From Archivesica marissinica (taxonomy: Eukaryota; Mollusca; Bivalvia; Venerida; Vesicomyidae), in NCBI GenBank assembly GCA_014843695.1, contig CM026395.1, positions 49,272,557-49,336,556 on the forward strand: DNA of 64,000 nucleotides, in the 5' to 3' direction. The notes beneath the pieces were generated by a model. It saw nothing but the letters and a program-made list of their open reading frames with translations, did no database searches and was not told the DNA's origin. Made by a program: the position numbers and the translations under genes. Below, piece after piece: positions 45,249 to 57,050 of this stretch (positions are counted from its first letter, which is position 1; each line of letters begins with the position of its first letter).

Positions 45249-45452
45249 TATTACAACTTATATTATTCGCTCTCGAGATACCTCATTCCTGATGTATTCC
45301 ATCGCCACGAGTGAGAGAGAGAGAAGAGGCAATTTGGAATTTAAATTCCTTGCCTAATTGCCTAATAATCGTAACGGCTATAGCGGGGTTCGAACTCGGG
45401 GCATTTCGCTCACGAAGCGAATGCGCTACCACAGCGCTATCACGACTTCCCA
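45249..45452 (-). mobile_element. SINE-B
   Basis: Tail ACAACTTATATTATTCGCTC, body TGTATTCCATCGCCACGAGT with a GAGA run, head GGGGTTCGAACTCGGGGCAT and GCGCTACCACAGCGCTATCA. The anticodon arm is partly altered. Confidence 0.88.
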
Positions 45453-45647
45453 CACCGTATGATATGGATATAGCAGAATGGGTAAAACATGCGACAATCA
45501 TTTTCACAGTCACAATATACCCTCTAACCCATTTCATATAATTGATCAAATTATAAATATTATTACATATTATATACAATAAATTTACATGATGTGACGG
45601 CATGTTATTTGCTTATTGTGCCTCAATATTTACAGATATATTTACAC

Positions 45648-45837
45648 TTTAAACTTTATTTATTTTACAATGATTGCGAATGCAAATTCTAACAATTTAT
45701 ATTAATCACTCTCGTTGGCGCGGATGAAAGCGATTTATGGGGTCATTCGTGTGGGAGGAAACCGGAGAAAACCCACATGTCCGATCTGGCGACCACCGTA
45801 CCATCTCACATACTTCCCGGTCCGAGGACCGAACCAA
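45648..45837 (-). mobile_element. SINE-C, head truncated
   Basis: Tail ACTTTATTTATTTTACAATG, GAAAGCGATTTATGGGGTCA and GTGGGAGGAAACCGGAGAAA; ends near ACTTCCCGGTCCGAGGACCG at the start of the B-box region. Confidence 0.85.
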
Positions 45838-45911
45838 CTATGGAGCATTATCGTACAAAGTCAGTATGTGGTGGTGGAGAAGACAACATAACATGTCATG
45901 GGTAGAAACCA

Positions 45912-46715
45912 GCACTCAATCCTGCAACCTCCACAAGCGACTAACTGCCAACTGTCTCACATATCTCTGTTCTCAATCCTCCAACCTCCGCAAGCGACTG
46001 ATCGACAACTGTCTCACATATCTCTGTACTCAATCCTCCAATCTCCACAATGACTGACTGCCAACTGTCTCACATATCTCTGTACTCAATCCTCCAACCT
46101 CCACAAGCGACTGATCGACAACTGTCTCAAATATATCTGTACTCAATCCTCCAATCTCCGCAAGCGACTGACTGACAACTGTCCCATATATCTCTGTACT
46201 CAATCCTCCAACCTCCGCAAGCGACTGACTGACAACTTTCTCACATATATCTCTGTACTCAATCCTTCAACCTCCGCAAGCGACTGACTGCCAACTGTCT
46301 CACATATCTCTGTACTCAATCCTCCAACCCCCACAAGCGACTGACTGACAACGTTCTCACATATATCTCTGTACTCAATCCTCCAACCTCCACAAGCAAC
46401 TGACTGCCAACTTTCTCACATATATCTGTACTCAATCCTCCAACCTCCACAAGCAACTGACTGCCAACTGTCTCACATATCTCTGTACTCAATCCTCCAA
46501 CCTCCACAAGCGACTGATCGACAACTGTCTCACATATCTCTGTACTCAATCCTCCAACCTCCACAATGACTGACTGCCAACTGTCTCGCATATCTCTGTA
46601 CTCAATCCTCCAACCTCCGCAAGCGACTGACTGACAACTTTCTCTCACATATCTCTGTACTCAATCCTCCAACCTCCGCAAGCGACTGACTGACAACTTT
46701 CTCTCACATATATCA
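45912..46715. repeat. 57-bp minisatellite, about 14 copies
   Basis: Unit CTCAATCCTCCAACCTCCGC, then AAGCGACTGACTGACAACTG and TCTCACATATCTCTGTA. Copies alternate between GACTGACTGCC and GACTGATCGAC and between CCGC and CCAC. 46716-46778 is short spacer. Confidence 0.95.
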
Positions 46716-47161
46716 TTTATCACTTGTCCTGATAGGACATGAGCGAATTATTTATTTTCATACAACGAGATGAAAATACAGTGAAACCCCTCTAAACCGA
46801 ACAGCCATCGGACCAGAGGTAAAGTTCGGTTTAGAGGAGTTTTCATAGATTTCTCCTAAATTAACAATTCAACTCAGCAATGCTTAGAAGGAGGCTAGTA
46901 CATCTTTATCGTTTGGCAGTAAACCAATTTACAATACATTATTGTACTAGTAATTTAGTTTGCTTAAATGAATTTTGATCACGAAAAGTTGCTATTCATT
47001 TTACAGGAGAAATAACTGTTGGAAATGTACATATTCTTAAATCCTCTGATCAGTATTCGGATAAGAGTGGTTCCGGATTACAGAGCTTAAAAAACAACAT
47101 TTAAATCGTGAATGTCGTGATTAGGTATCGAATATATGACACCGCCCTAAACAACCACACA

Positions 47162-47372
47162 GTCCTGATAGCGCAGTGGATGCGCGTTCGCTTCAGGTGC
47201 GAACGGTCCGGAGTTAGAGACCTGCTAGAGCCGTTACGATTGTGTCCTTAGGCAAGGCATTTAAATTCCACGTGGCCTCTTCTCTCTCCCTCGTGGCGAT
47301 GGATTCCACCAGGAATGAGGTCTCGAGAGTGATTAATATAAGTTGTAATAACATGTTTCGCAATCGATTTAT
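47162..47372 (+). mobile_element. SINE-B
   Basis: Head TGATAGCGCAGTGGATGCGC, anticodon-like GTTCGCTTCAGGTGCGAAC (Leu-CAG-like loop in better-preserved copies), a damaged B box (GGAGTTAGAGACC), body CCCTCGTGGCGATGGATTCC and tail GTTTCGCAATCG. Confidence 0.9.
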
Positions 47373-47559
47373 ACCTGTAGGATATTCTGTGATATATCGA
47401 ATGTTTTCGACAGTGTGACATAATGGTGTTCTTGTTAAAACCGAACAACATGGTATTACCGAAAAGGTTCTCATTGAGTTCAATGGTTATTAGAATACTA
47501 AAATGAAACAAATGACTTCAGCAAGTATGGAGGTTCTACAAAACAAGTATTGACCGCGG

Positions 47560-47905
47560 ATGTCCCTATATAGTAAATGATCTCTCCTCGGTCCTGTATT
47601 GTTCTTAATGTATGCCAATGGTATCACAGAAACCCCCCTGAGTGTCAAACATCCGTATTTATTGGTGCTCGTTCTCTTGCTGTGACTTCTAATAACATTT
47701 ATATTGATCTAAAAACATATCAATCCAACGAGTGGCATAAGCAATGGTTAGTTGAATTTAAACTATCCAACTGAAGGTTGAACTAATACTCTTCGCATTA
47801 TTGGGCCCAAATAAACGTGCGGAATTGTTTTTGAATGACATCCTGCTTGATTTGGTTAGTCTTCACAAACACACCGGGCTAACACTGAGTGCGAATGGCA
47901 CTTAG
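47560..47905 (+). mobile_element. LINE reverse-transcriptase fragment
   Basis: Translation in shifting plus frames: LGPVLFLMYANGITETPLSV (the palm segment before the catalytic Asp-Asp), NIYIDLKTYQSNEWHKQWLV and EF, then FLNDILLDLVSLHKHTGLTL and SANGT. This is the jockey/CR1/BovB-like arrangement; HKHTGLTLSANG corresponds to the usual HKHLGLTLSxNG. Several frame changes. It runs in frame into the 30-bp array. Confidence 0.72.
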
Positions 47906-48359
47906 CATGATCATATAAATAACATTGCCTCTTAACATGATCATATAAATAACATTGCCTCTTAACATGATCATATAAATAACATTGCCTCTTAACATGA
48001 TCATATAAATAACATTGCCTCTTAACATGATCATATAAATAACATTGCCTCTTAACATGATCATATAAATAACATTGCCTCTTAACATGATCATATAAAT
48101 AACATTGCCTCTTAACATGATCATATAAATAACATTGCCTCTTAACATGATCATATAAATAACATTGCCTCTTCAGCATGATCATATAAATAACATTGCC
48201 TCTTAACATGATCATATAAATAACATTGCCTCTTAACATGATCATATAAATAACATTGCCTCTTAACATGATCATATAAATAACATTGCCTCTTAACATG
48301 ATCATATAAATAACATTGCCTCTTAACATGATCATATAAATAACATTGCCTCTTCAGCA
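47906..48359. repeat. 30-bp minisatellite from reverse-transcriptase coding sequence, about 15 copies
   Basis: Unit CATGATCATATAAATAACAT plus TGCCTCTTAA. In the frame of the preceding LINE fragment it reads HDHINNIAS then stop, the motif that normally follows LGLTLSxNGxW in this LINE type. Two units end TTCAGCAT, giving ASSA as in uninterrupted proteins, so they preserve the ancestral end. Confidence 0.9.
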
Positions 48360-48502
48360 TAGGACGTATTGGACCAATAATACCGATAATACTACGAGTT
48401 CAAACTAAAACGAAAATAACTCTATCAGTGTTCGGTTTGGATGAACTTCCTGTTTGGAGTGAATTCCTGTTTGGGAGGTTCCAGTTTTGAGGGATTGCAC
48501 TG

Positions 48503-48752
48503 TAGTAACCGTATGTATAGAGGAATCTGGAGTTATACGTTCCTTGTATACTAGCTATAGTCTTAGGTTGAAAATAAAGCCCGCAATAAAGTTATATGTT
48601 AAAATGAATTAACTTTAGAACATCGATTAGGATTGGACGTAGTATATTAATGTGTGATCGATCTACCAATGCGGTCCTAGTTCGTAAATATTGCTATAGA
48701 TAAAGCTTCAAATGCCATGGACGAGTGTACCCTGGCAGCAGAAGCACAGGCT
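48503..48752. other. spacer
   Basis: No feature recognised. Confidence 0.4.
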
Positions 48753-49683
48753 ATGCAGTACAATGCAGTACAATGCAGTACAATGCAGTACAATGCAATA
48801 CAATGCAATGCAATGCAATACAATACAAATACAATACAATACAAATACAATACAATACAATACAATACAAATACAATACAATACAATGCAATGCAATGTA
48901 ATACAATACAAATACAATACAAATACAATACAATACAATGCAATGCAATACAAATACAATGCAATACAATACAATACAATGCAATACAAATACAATACAA
49001 TACAAATACAATACAATACAAATACAATACAAACAAATACAATACAAATACAATACAAATACAATACAATAAAAATACAATACAATACAAATACAAATAC
49101 AATACAATACAATACAATATAAATACAATATAAATACAATACAAATACAATACAAATACAATACAAATACAATACAAATACAATACAAATACAATACAAA
49201 TACAATACAATACAAATACAATACAATACAATGCAATACAATACAAATACAATACAAATACAATACAATACAATGCAATACAATACAATGCAATACAAAT
49301 ACAATACAAATACAATACAAATACAATACAAATACAATACAAATACAATACAAATACAATACAAATACAATACAATACAAATACAATACAATGCAATGCA
49401 ATACAAATACAATACAATACAAATACAATACAATACAATACAAATACAATACAATACAATGCAATGCAATGCAATGCAATACAAATACAATACAATACAA
49501 TACAATGCAATACAATGCAATACAAATACAATGCAATACAATACAATACAATACAATGCAATGCAATGCAATACAAATACAATACAAATACAATACAAAT
49601 ACAATACAATGCAATACAATACAAATACAATACAAATACAATGCAATACAATACAATACAATGCAATACAATACAATACAATA
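48753..49683. repeat. ATACAA/TGCAA-type short tandem repeat, about 930 bp
   Basis: Mixed TACAA pentamers, TGCAA variants and an ATACAA hexamer (giving 11-bp ATACAATACAA superunits). Open in essentially all frames on both strands, including frames that would encode Cys/Ile/Val/Leu/Tyr-rich peptides; none is taken as a gene. Confidence 0.97.
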
Positions 49684-50185
49684 ACATTGAGAGAGATACA
49701 TAATTCATGGCTTGGTTTGTTGCCGTCATGCAGTTTCGCGACCCGGGATTTCATGTTCCTATATATGATACAATCACAGTTATAAAACTATATGACCAGG
49801 CTAATGAATAATAACTCAATATTACTCATCTTAGTGCAATTGTTCTGTAATATGTACCCGGGGCTAAATAATAAATTTAATTAATAAATCACTCATAAAC
49901 TGAATACGCAGATGTGTCGGTCATAAGGTATAAGTCGTAATAGTACTGTTCTGCTTAATGCTATCTAATTGATAAACCATGTATGCGCGCATGAAATAGC
50001 TGATGGTATATTGACCTGTTAGTGACGATCACGCACTATTTTAATGGGCGTAGCTATCGATTTTTAATTTACAGGCCCGACTAATAAATTGAGCACAGAA
50101 GATGCGATGCTGCTATAGGGGTATGGGCATATACTTACATTTATCACAGTTAATCTAACTATCACAATCTACTGGCACATTATTG
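49684..50185. other. no feature recognised
   Basis: AT-rich spacer without supportable gene. Confidence 0.4.
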
Positions 50186-50345
50186 GTGGCCTCCGTGACC
50201 GAGTGGTTACGGTCATTGACTTCAAATCACTTGCCCCGTACCGCTGCTGGTTCGCATCCCACTGGGGGTCTCGAATTATTTCATGTGAGGAAGCTATCCA
50301 GCTGGCTTGCGGTAGATCGGTGGTTCTACCTTAGTGCCAACCCAA
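50186..50345 (+). mobile_element. SINE-E head and body
   Basis: GCCTCCGTGACCGAGTGGTT (A box), GACTTCAAATCACTTGCCCC, CTGGTTCGCATCCCACTGGG (B box), TTATTTCATGTGAGGAAGCT. The long variable region between anticodon arm and B box is class II tRNA-like. The tail is missing. Confidence 0.75.
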
Positions 50346-50856
50346 GCCTGACATACTTTGATGAACTAAGTATACACTAATAATGTTCACATCACATTCT
50401 GCGTGCGAGTTCAATATACTTAACCGATTGCGTTGTGTGGCCTTCGAGTCAGTGAACATGTTGAATACATGGTCACATGGTCTCCATCGGTTTCAGTCTA
50501 AACATAATTTAATATTACTTCTGCTGGGAATTTGGAATACTTTCATTAACGGATAATGTCATCAGTACGCTAGTAGTCTGACATATTCTCAACGGAAGGA
50601 ACAGAAGCTGTTTAGCCTCGATTTGATTTCCAAGCGCTTCGCCCCCACCCCCCCCCCCCATTGACTTTTCGTAAAAGTAGAATGTACCCGTGTATCACTG
50701 CGAATAGTCATAAACTCACCCAAACGCCATAAGACCACTAAACGTCATAACAATTACGCAATACGTCATACGAAAAATCCAATAAACGTCATAAATATTG
50801 TGAATACTTTCCAAAAATCAGGCGCTTGCAGTTCAGGCGTAAGCGGAAGCGTAAAG
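50346..50856. other. spacer
   Basis: A C-rich homopolymer run near 50645-50660 and repeated AAACGTCATAA words (50736-50795). No gene. Confidence 0.4.
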
Positions 50857-52505
50857 TAAATACCTCGTGTGTATGTCTACGTCGGTGGATAAATACTATC
50901 TCGTGTGTATGTCTACGTCGGTGGATAAATACTACCTCGTGTGTATTTCTACGTCGGTGGATAAATACTACCTCGTGTGTATTTCCGTGGATAAATACTA
51001 CCTCGTGTGTATTTCTACGTCGGTGGATAAATACTACCTCGTGTGTATTTCTACGTCGGTGGATAAATACTACCTCGTGTGTATTTCTACGTCGGTGGAT
51101 AAATACTACCTCGTGTGTATTTCTACGTCGGTGGATAAATACTACCTCGTGTGTATTTCTACGTCGGTGGATAAATACTACCTCGTGTGTATTTCTACGT
51201 CGGTGGATAAATACTACCTCGTGTGTATTTCTACGTCGGTGGATAAATACTACCTCGTGTGTATTTCTACGTCGGTGGATAAATACTACATCGTGTGTAT
51301 TTCTACGTCGGTGGATAAATACTACCTCGTGTGTATTTCTACGTCGGTGGATAAATACTACCTCGTGTATATTTCCGTGGATAAATACTACCTCGTGTGT
51401 ATTTCCGTGGATAAATACTACCTCGTGTGTATTTCTACGTCGGTGGATAAATACTACCTCGTGTATATTTCCGTAGATAAATACTACCTCGTGTGTATTT
51501 CCGTGGATAAATACTACCTCGTGTGTATTTCCGTGGATAAATACTACCTCGTGTGTATTTCTACGTCGGTGGATAAATACTACCTCGTGTATATTTCCGT
51601 GGATAAATACTACCTCGTGTATATTTCCGTGGATAAATACTACCTCGTGTGTATTTCTACGTCGGTGGATAAATACTATCTCGTGTGTATTTCTACGTCG
51701 GTGGATAAATACTACCTCGTGTATATTTCCGTGGATAAATACTACCTCGTGTGTATTTCTACGTCGGTGGATAAATACTACCTCGTGTATATTTCCGTGG
51801 ATAAATACTACCTCGTGTGTATGTCTACGTCAGTGGATACATACTACCTCGTGTGTATTTCTACGTCGGTGGATAAATACTACCTCGTGTGTATTTCCGT
51901 GGATAAATACTACCTCGTGTGTATGTCTACGTCAGTGGATAAATACTACCTCGTATGTATGTCTACGTCAGTGGATAAATACTACCTCGTGTGTATTTCT
52001 ACGTCGGTGGATAAATACTATCTCGTGTGTATTTCTACGTCGGTGGATAAATACTATCTCGTGTGTATTTCTACGTCGGTGGAAAAATACTATCTCGTGT
52101 GTATTTCTACGTCGGTGGATAAATACTACCTCGTGTGTATTTCTACGTCGGTGGATAAATACTACCTCGTGTGTATTTCTACGTCGGTGGATAAATACTA
52201 CCTCGTGTGTATTTCTACGTCGGTGGATAAATACTACCTCGTGTGTATTTTGTGGTGGTTTTGTGTGTTGTCTACGTCGGTGGAAAATACTACCTCGTGT
52301 GTATTTCAACGTCGGTGGATAAATAGTATCTCGTGTGTATTTCAACGTCGGTGGATAAATACTACCTCGTGTGTATGTCTACGTCGGTGGATAAATACTA
52401 CCTCGTGTGTATGTCTACGTCGGTGGATAAATACTACGTGTGTATTTCAACGTCGATGGATAAATACTACGTGTGTATTTCAACGTCGGTGGATACATAC
52501 AATCT
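50857..52505. repeat. 36-bp / 30-bp mixed minisatellite, about 47 copies
   Basis: Long unit TACCTCGTGTGTATTTCTAC plus GTCGGTGGATAAATAC; the short unit lacks six bases (GTATTTCCGTGGATAAATAC). Both are multiples of three, so one plus frame (CISTSVDKYYLV repeats) stays open for 546 codons. The alternation of long and short units forms runs. No promoter, start context or non-repeat flank supports a gene. Confidence 0.96.
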
Positions 52506-52840
52506 AAAACGAAGCCATTACACATGTGTCGCATATTCAACAATAATTCATTAAAGACACGCATACGTACATTCGTCAGTCATTCACCAGTCGTACTTTG
52601 TTCTGCACAACCCGGAATTAGTCCATCTGTTAATGGCGGTAACTATATACAGATTACTTTGTCATCGCCGCAAACCATCGTGATTAAAAGCCACATTTCC
52701 TAAAACTATAATTCCTGTAAGATAGCTCTACAGAAGTAATATGTGTGTATAGCTAATTAGGTATAGATAACACATGAGACCGTAGGCATTATGCCTGATG
52801 CTATGTAATTTACAAACATAGTTCATTAATGACAATACGG
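52506..52840. other. spacer
   Basis: No supported feature. Confidence 0.4.
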
Positions 52841-52940
52841 TGTTTGTTTGTTTGTTTGTTTGTTTGTTTGTTTGTTTGTTTGTTTGTTTGTTTGTTTGTT
52901 TGTTTGTTTGTTTGTTTGTTTGTTTGTTTGTTTGTTTGTT
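52841..52940. repeat. (TTTG)n microsatellite, about 24 units
   Basis: Uninterrupted tetranucleotide run. It lies exactly at the 3' tail side of the adjoining minus-strand SINE-D. Confidence 0.98.
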
Positions 52941-53346
52941 CAGGTTTTACGCCTGTATCAGAACCGTTTTGGGCTATATCTTCGGGGGGTAGTTTACAAC
53001 AACACATTTCCTGGGCAGGCTCCAGCGGTTAACCAGTACTTGGTGCACCAACCTCCGTACGAAACTGCCAACTTTTTCATATAAATGAGACGCGGCCTGA
53101 GCGGGGCTCGAACCCGTGACCATCAGTGATGATAGGTTATAGTGGCATACAAGTCAGCGACCTTAACCACTCGAGCTTCTGATTAAATCCATGTTCGTTT
53201 GTATAGCTATAAAATAGATATGTACTGTACATAATGAACGAATAAATATGTTTAAACCAACCACTCGATCAGGCAACAGTAATTAATTGACGTCACACGA
53301 GACCGTTAAATGCGTTAGTAGAGTGCGTCTATAAATTGCTGTAACT
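52941..53346 (-). mobile_element. composite repeat with SINE-D (left part)
   Basis: Minus strand: SINE-D head (CTCGAGTGGTTAAGGTCGCT), B box GGGTTCGAGCCCCGCTCAGG, body GGAGCCTGCCCAGGAAATGT and tail leading to the AAAC run. Beyond 53180 about 85 bp with an ACCACTCGA duplication at both ends is inserted. The sequence at 53262-53346 then matches 41300-41380 in reverse. Confidence 0.8.
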
Positions 53347-53578
53347 GTTACGGAACAGAACGGAAACAGAACAGAACAGAACAGATAATTTATTTCGATT
53401 TGTACAAAGTACATCATCATATACAAATTATTACATACAATATATATATATTATCACGTCATAAACAGTGAAGTGCTTAAACAAATTTACTCATACATAG
53501 AGGATGAACAAAACTGGTCTCTTAGAATGAAGACTGCATAATGGCCTATTCATATTTCTGAGTGGTATAGATTTTAAA

Positions 53579-55886
53579 TTAAGCATGTGTAATAGCATTC
53601 AAGTAAAAATGTCTTTCTTCAATGGCTCGTTTGTAAAAAATTGCGAGTTTACATAGTGTATGCTTATTTTCGGACTTGAGTAATTGTATAAATTTAAACA
53701 TGCTAGGGTTGTTACGGTAATATTGTTTTACATAGACAATTCTTAAATTTTGATAATATGGGCAAACAATGATAAAATGATATTCATCTTCAATTTGTCC
53801 ACTGTTACAACATTGACAATATCGCTCGTTTCGAGGTATTCGGTTTCTGGAATATCTACCAGTGTGAATTCGAAGTGTGTGAGCAGATATCCTCAATCTT
53901 GTAACAAATAAACGTAAATTACTTGGGACTAAATCCAAATAGTGTTCATATTCAAAAATTGATTTTGTACTATGGTATAAATCAAGCACACCGCTGTCTT
54001 CCTTATCAGCAGCCCATCTATGTATAAAACAATCGATTAAACGTTGCTTAAATACACATATAAAGCTATTTAAATTGACTGAGTCAGGAAAATACCAAAC
54101 ATTCAAAAATCCATAATTAATTAACATATCTTTTAAGTGGGAAACCCAATTTGTTATATCCTTATTGTCATCAATTAAAACTTCATTATAAATACGTCGA
54201 ATAATTATGTTATCAGTTTTCAATATGTTATACCAGTATTTAACAATGCGAATGTAGCGTGAAATATACAATGGATATCTTCCCAGTTCTCCATAAACAC
54301 CAGCTGAGCTTGTACAGTTTCTAACTTTTAATATTTGTTTGCAAAACTTAAGGTGTATTCTTTCTATTTCTTTATATTTTGTGAACCCCCAGATCTCACA
54401 ACCATAATTTAAAATCGATCCAACAAAAGCATCAAAAAGCTGACATAGAATACTTGGTTTTAACTTATATTTTCTGCAATTGATTAAAAGAACATTTAGA
54501 GCCTTTAAAGCTTTCCCTGTAAGATATTCCTGGTTTAATATAAAACTCCCAGTGTAATTAAACACAGTACCTAAGTAATTAAATTCATTTACAACATCAA
54601 GTTTGTTTCCATTATAAGTCCAGGATTCATTTGGTAAAACTCCCCCTCTTTTTCTGAACACCATTATTTTTGTTTTAACTGTGTTTACATGTAAACCCCA
54701 TTTTTCACAGTATTTATGTAATAAATTTAAGTTTGCTTGCAATTCATTAGGCGTCTTACCAAATATAACCATATCATCCGCAAATAGCAACAAAATGATA
54801 GCTATATCATCAATTAATAAGCCTGTATCCCCGTTCCCTTGTAAAAACAATTCTAGGTCCTCCACGAACAGGGAAAATAGAATCGGTGACATGAGTTCCC
54901 CTTGTCGTAAACCAACAGCATATTCAAAATATTCAGAGTATAGAGGGTTCTCGGAATTGGGGCTACAATCATCAGAACTTCTAGAATTATTACTGAAATT
55001 GCGGATGCAAGACTTTACCTTTTGGTACATATCTTTAACAATTCTTAGGATTTTACCCTGTAAACCGCAGTTATAAAGTTTCATCCATAGAGCATTTCTA
55101 TAAATAGTATCAAAACATTTACATAGGTCCACATATACACAATATAATCTTCTATTTTCAGATAAATACATTTGGACAACATTGGATAAAATAAACAATG
55201 CGTCAGTTGTTGATCGTCCCTTTCTAAAACCAAACTGGGCATCTGATATTACCTCATTATTATCACAAAATGAAACAATTCTTTTATTTAAGATAGTGGT
55301 AAATAACTTCCCCAGACAACTAACTAGCGTAATACCCCTATAATTATTTACATTATTTACATCACCTTTCTTATGTACAGGTATAATAATACCTTCTGTC
55401 CATTTATCAGGAAAACATCCTGAATCTAATATAGCATTGAAAATATCACATAAATGAGCTGACAATATATCTATGCTTTCTATAAGATATTCATTCAAAA
55501 TAAAATCACTACCAGCGGCTTTGTGTTGCTTCAAACATTTGGCAGCATTAAGAATTTCATCTATACTAATGCGCCTATCAAGTTCTGGGAATGGACTTTC
55601 GACATTATTAAAATCGTGTGTATTACAAAACAATTCTGCTTCTGGGTTTTCACAACCCGATATATCAGCACCCAAATCCTTGAAATATGTTTTAAAATCT
55701 TCTAAAGATATATTGCATGAAGATTTACTCTTCTTTTTAAAATATTTCCAAAATGTCTTCGGTTTAGAACGCTTTAAAATGCCAATTTCACGTAGCTTAC
55801 GTTCTTCAAATGTGCGCCGTTTCTTACGACATAGTTTTTTGAAACGCATTTTATTATCACAAAACTGTATCCTACTATCTTTAGCC
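53579..55886 (-). pseudogene. LINE ORF2, reverse transcriptase and C-terminal zinc finger
   Basis: The open frame from 55849 encodes 756 residues. Numbered from its first Met: HKAAGSDFILNEYL (fingers, 109-122), VHKKGDVNNVNNYRGITLVS (158-177), QFGFRKGRSTTDALFIL (205-221), motif A YVDLCKCFD with D241 and D247, GLRQGELMSPILF (313-325), motif C LLFADDM with D358-D359, and FNYLGTVFN. Then come the connection region (ILNYGCEIWGFTKYKEIERI) and a CCHC-like finger C678/C680/C681-H691-C696. Catalytic residues are intact. The frame continues upstream to about 55886, where a missing base separates it from the endonuclease half. Family: AP-endonuclease LINE of the jockey/CR1/L2-related group; I cannot fix the clade. 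Confidence 0.93.
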
Positions 55887-57050
55887 TATTAAAAGTTTTG
55901 AGTGCATATATATAATCCCGTTTAGACTGGCTACATTCGTCATCAAACCATTCCGCATTACTACATATCGGTTTATCATTAAAATGGACATTTTCGTTAG
56001 AGTTATGGGTAAATGTATTCTTAAATAATGGGTCGGCGACTTGCCGTATTATACTAGTGAAATCATTCAATAAATCATTTACTGAAGACCTGCTAGTTAC
56101 GTCTATATTATCAGTCAAATGATTCACGTCGGATAAGTTTGCAATAATACCTGTGCGAAAGGAATGCTTGTGATTTTCATCCCACCTGTATACTACATCG
56201 TCTTTATACATAGGTTTATGAAATACAATATCACATTTAATTGAGAATGATAGACTTGCATGGTCACTATGTTCATTGAATGGATTAATGTAAAAATCAG
56301 TCAACAATGTAAAATCTTTTTCTTTGCTCAACAAATAATCTATAACGGATGCACCCCGTGTATTCGCAAACGTGAATAAACCAGGCGCATCACGATATAA
56401 TCGACCGTTGACTATACGCAAACCTGTAGCTTTACAGAGGTCTAATAATTTGACACCAACACAATTGCTAGATTTATCCAGCGAGACCCTGTCTAATGCA
56501 CAATCTGGGATATAATCATCATCATCAATATGGCAATTATATACATCACAGTTGATATAATCACGCTTATTACCTACACGGCTATTCCAATCCCCTACTG
56601 CATATATAACCCCTAAACCCTCAAAGTCATGTATATCTTTTTCTATAAGTTCAAATAGGTCAACCGTGGAAATATTATACGCGGGTGAATCCTGGCACCA
56701 CATAAATATACATCCTTCTCTAGATTAAAGAATAGTCTATCTAGCTTTATCTATATGATTGTGTCACTATGTGTCCGAACAACCTTAATACCGGGCTTCA
56801 AATTCTCTTTATAATACAGTGCTACACCCCCGCTACATCTTCTGGCCTGCCGGTTCTGAAACTTACGATAGAAATTATGTGAAACATATCCTGTAAGGTC
56901 AATGTCACTATCTTTATTTGCCCACGTCTCGTACAGGAATATTATATCATTTGAGGAAATTGCATTTACAAAGTTATTGGAATGTTTCTTTTCAGTTGAT
57001 AAGCCATTAACATTCCAAGACAGGAGTTTTAGCTGACCCTCCTCGAATCC
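55774..57050 (-). pseudogene. LINE ORF2, AP-type endonuclease half
   Basis: Begins directly after the ORF1 stop: LKLLSWNVNGL near 57025, IIFLYETW near 56945 and GGVALYYKEN near 56810, then an in-frame TAG near 56750 and a frameshift near 56700. The next frame (from 56703) carries GDWNSRVG, GLRIVNGR, GLFTFANTRGASVIDYLL and SDHASLSF. These are the expected endonuclease blocks: WN, E-TW, GDWN, T-IDY and SDH. The linker ends AEWFDDEC at about 55950; the frameshift at about 55885 joins it to the reverse transcriptase half. ORF2 has no ATG between the ORF1 stop and SWNVNG. Confidence 0.9.

Larger units (their letters stand above)
46779..48502. mobile_element. pogo-like (Tc1/mariner) element containing nested debris
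   Basis: Ends CAGTGAAACCCCTCTAAACC and its inverted counterpart (GGGATTGCACTG), each next to a TA dinucleotide (46777-46778, 48503-48504). The inverted repeats are imperfect. Internal CGGTTTAGAGGAG and CGGTTTGGATGAAC words continue the TIR pattern. It holds a SINE-B, a LINE fragment and a 30-bp array; no pogo transposase was found. Confidence 0.6.

Noticed and set aside
48677..49785. Several frames over 300 codons on the minus strand, Cys/Ile/Val/Leu/Tyr-rich, resembling membrane proteins
   Set aside because: The pentamer/hexamer repeat is open in nearly all frames; composition follows the repeat.
52829..53084. Frames with FVCLFVCL or TNKQTNKQ repeats
   Set aside because: Translations of the (TTTG)n microsatellite on either strand.
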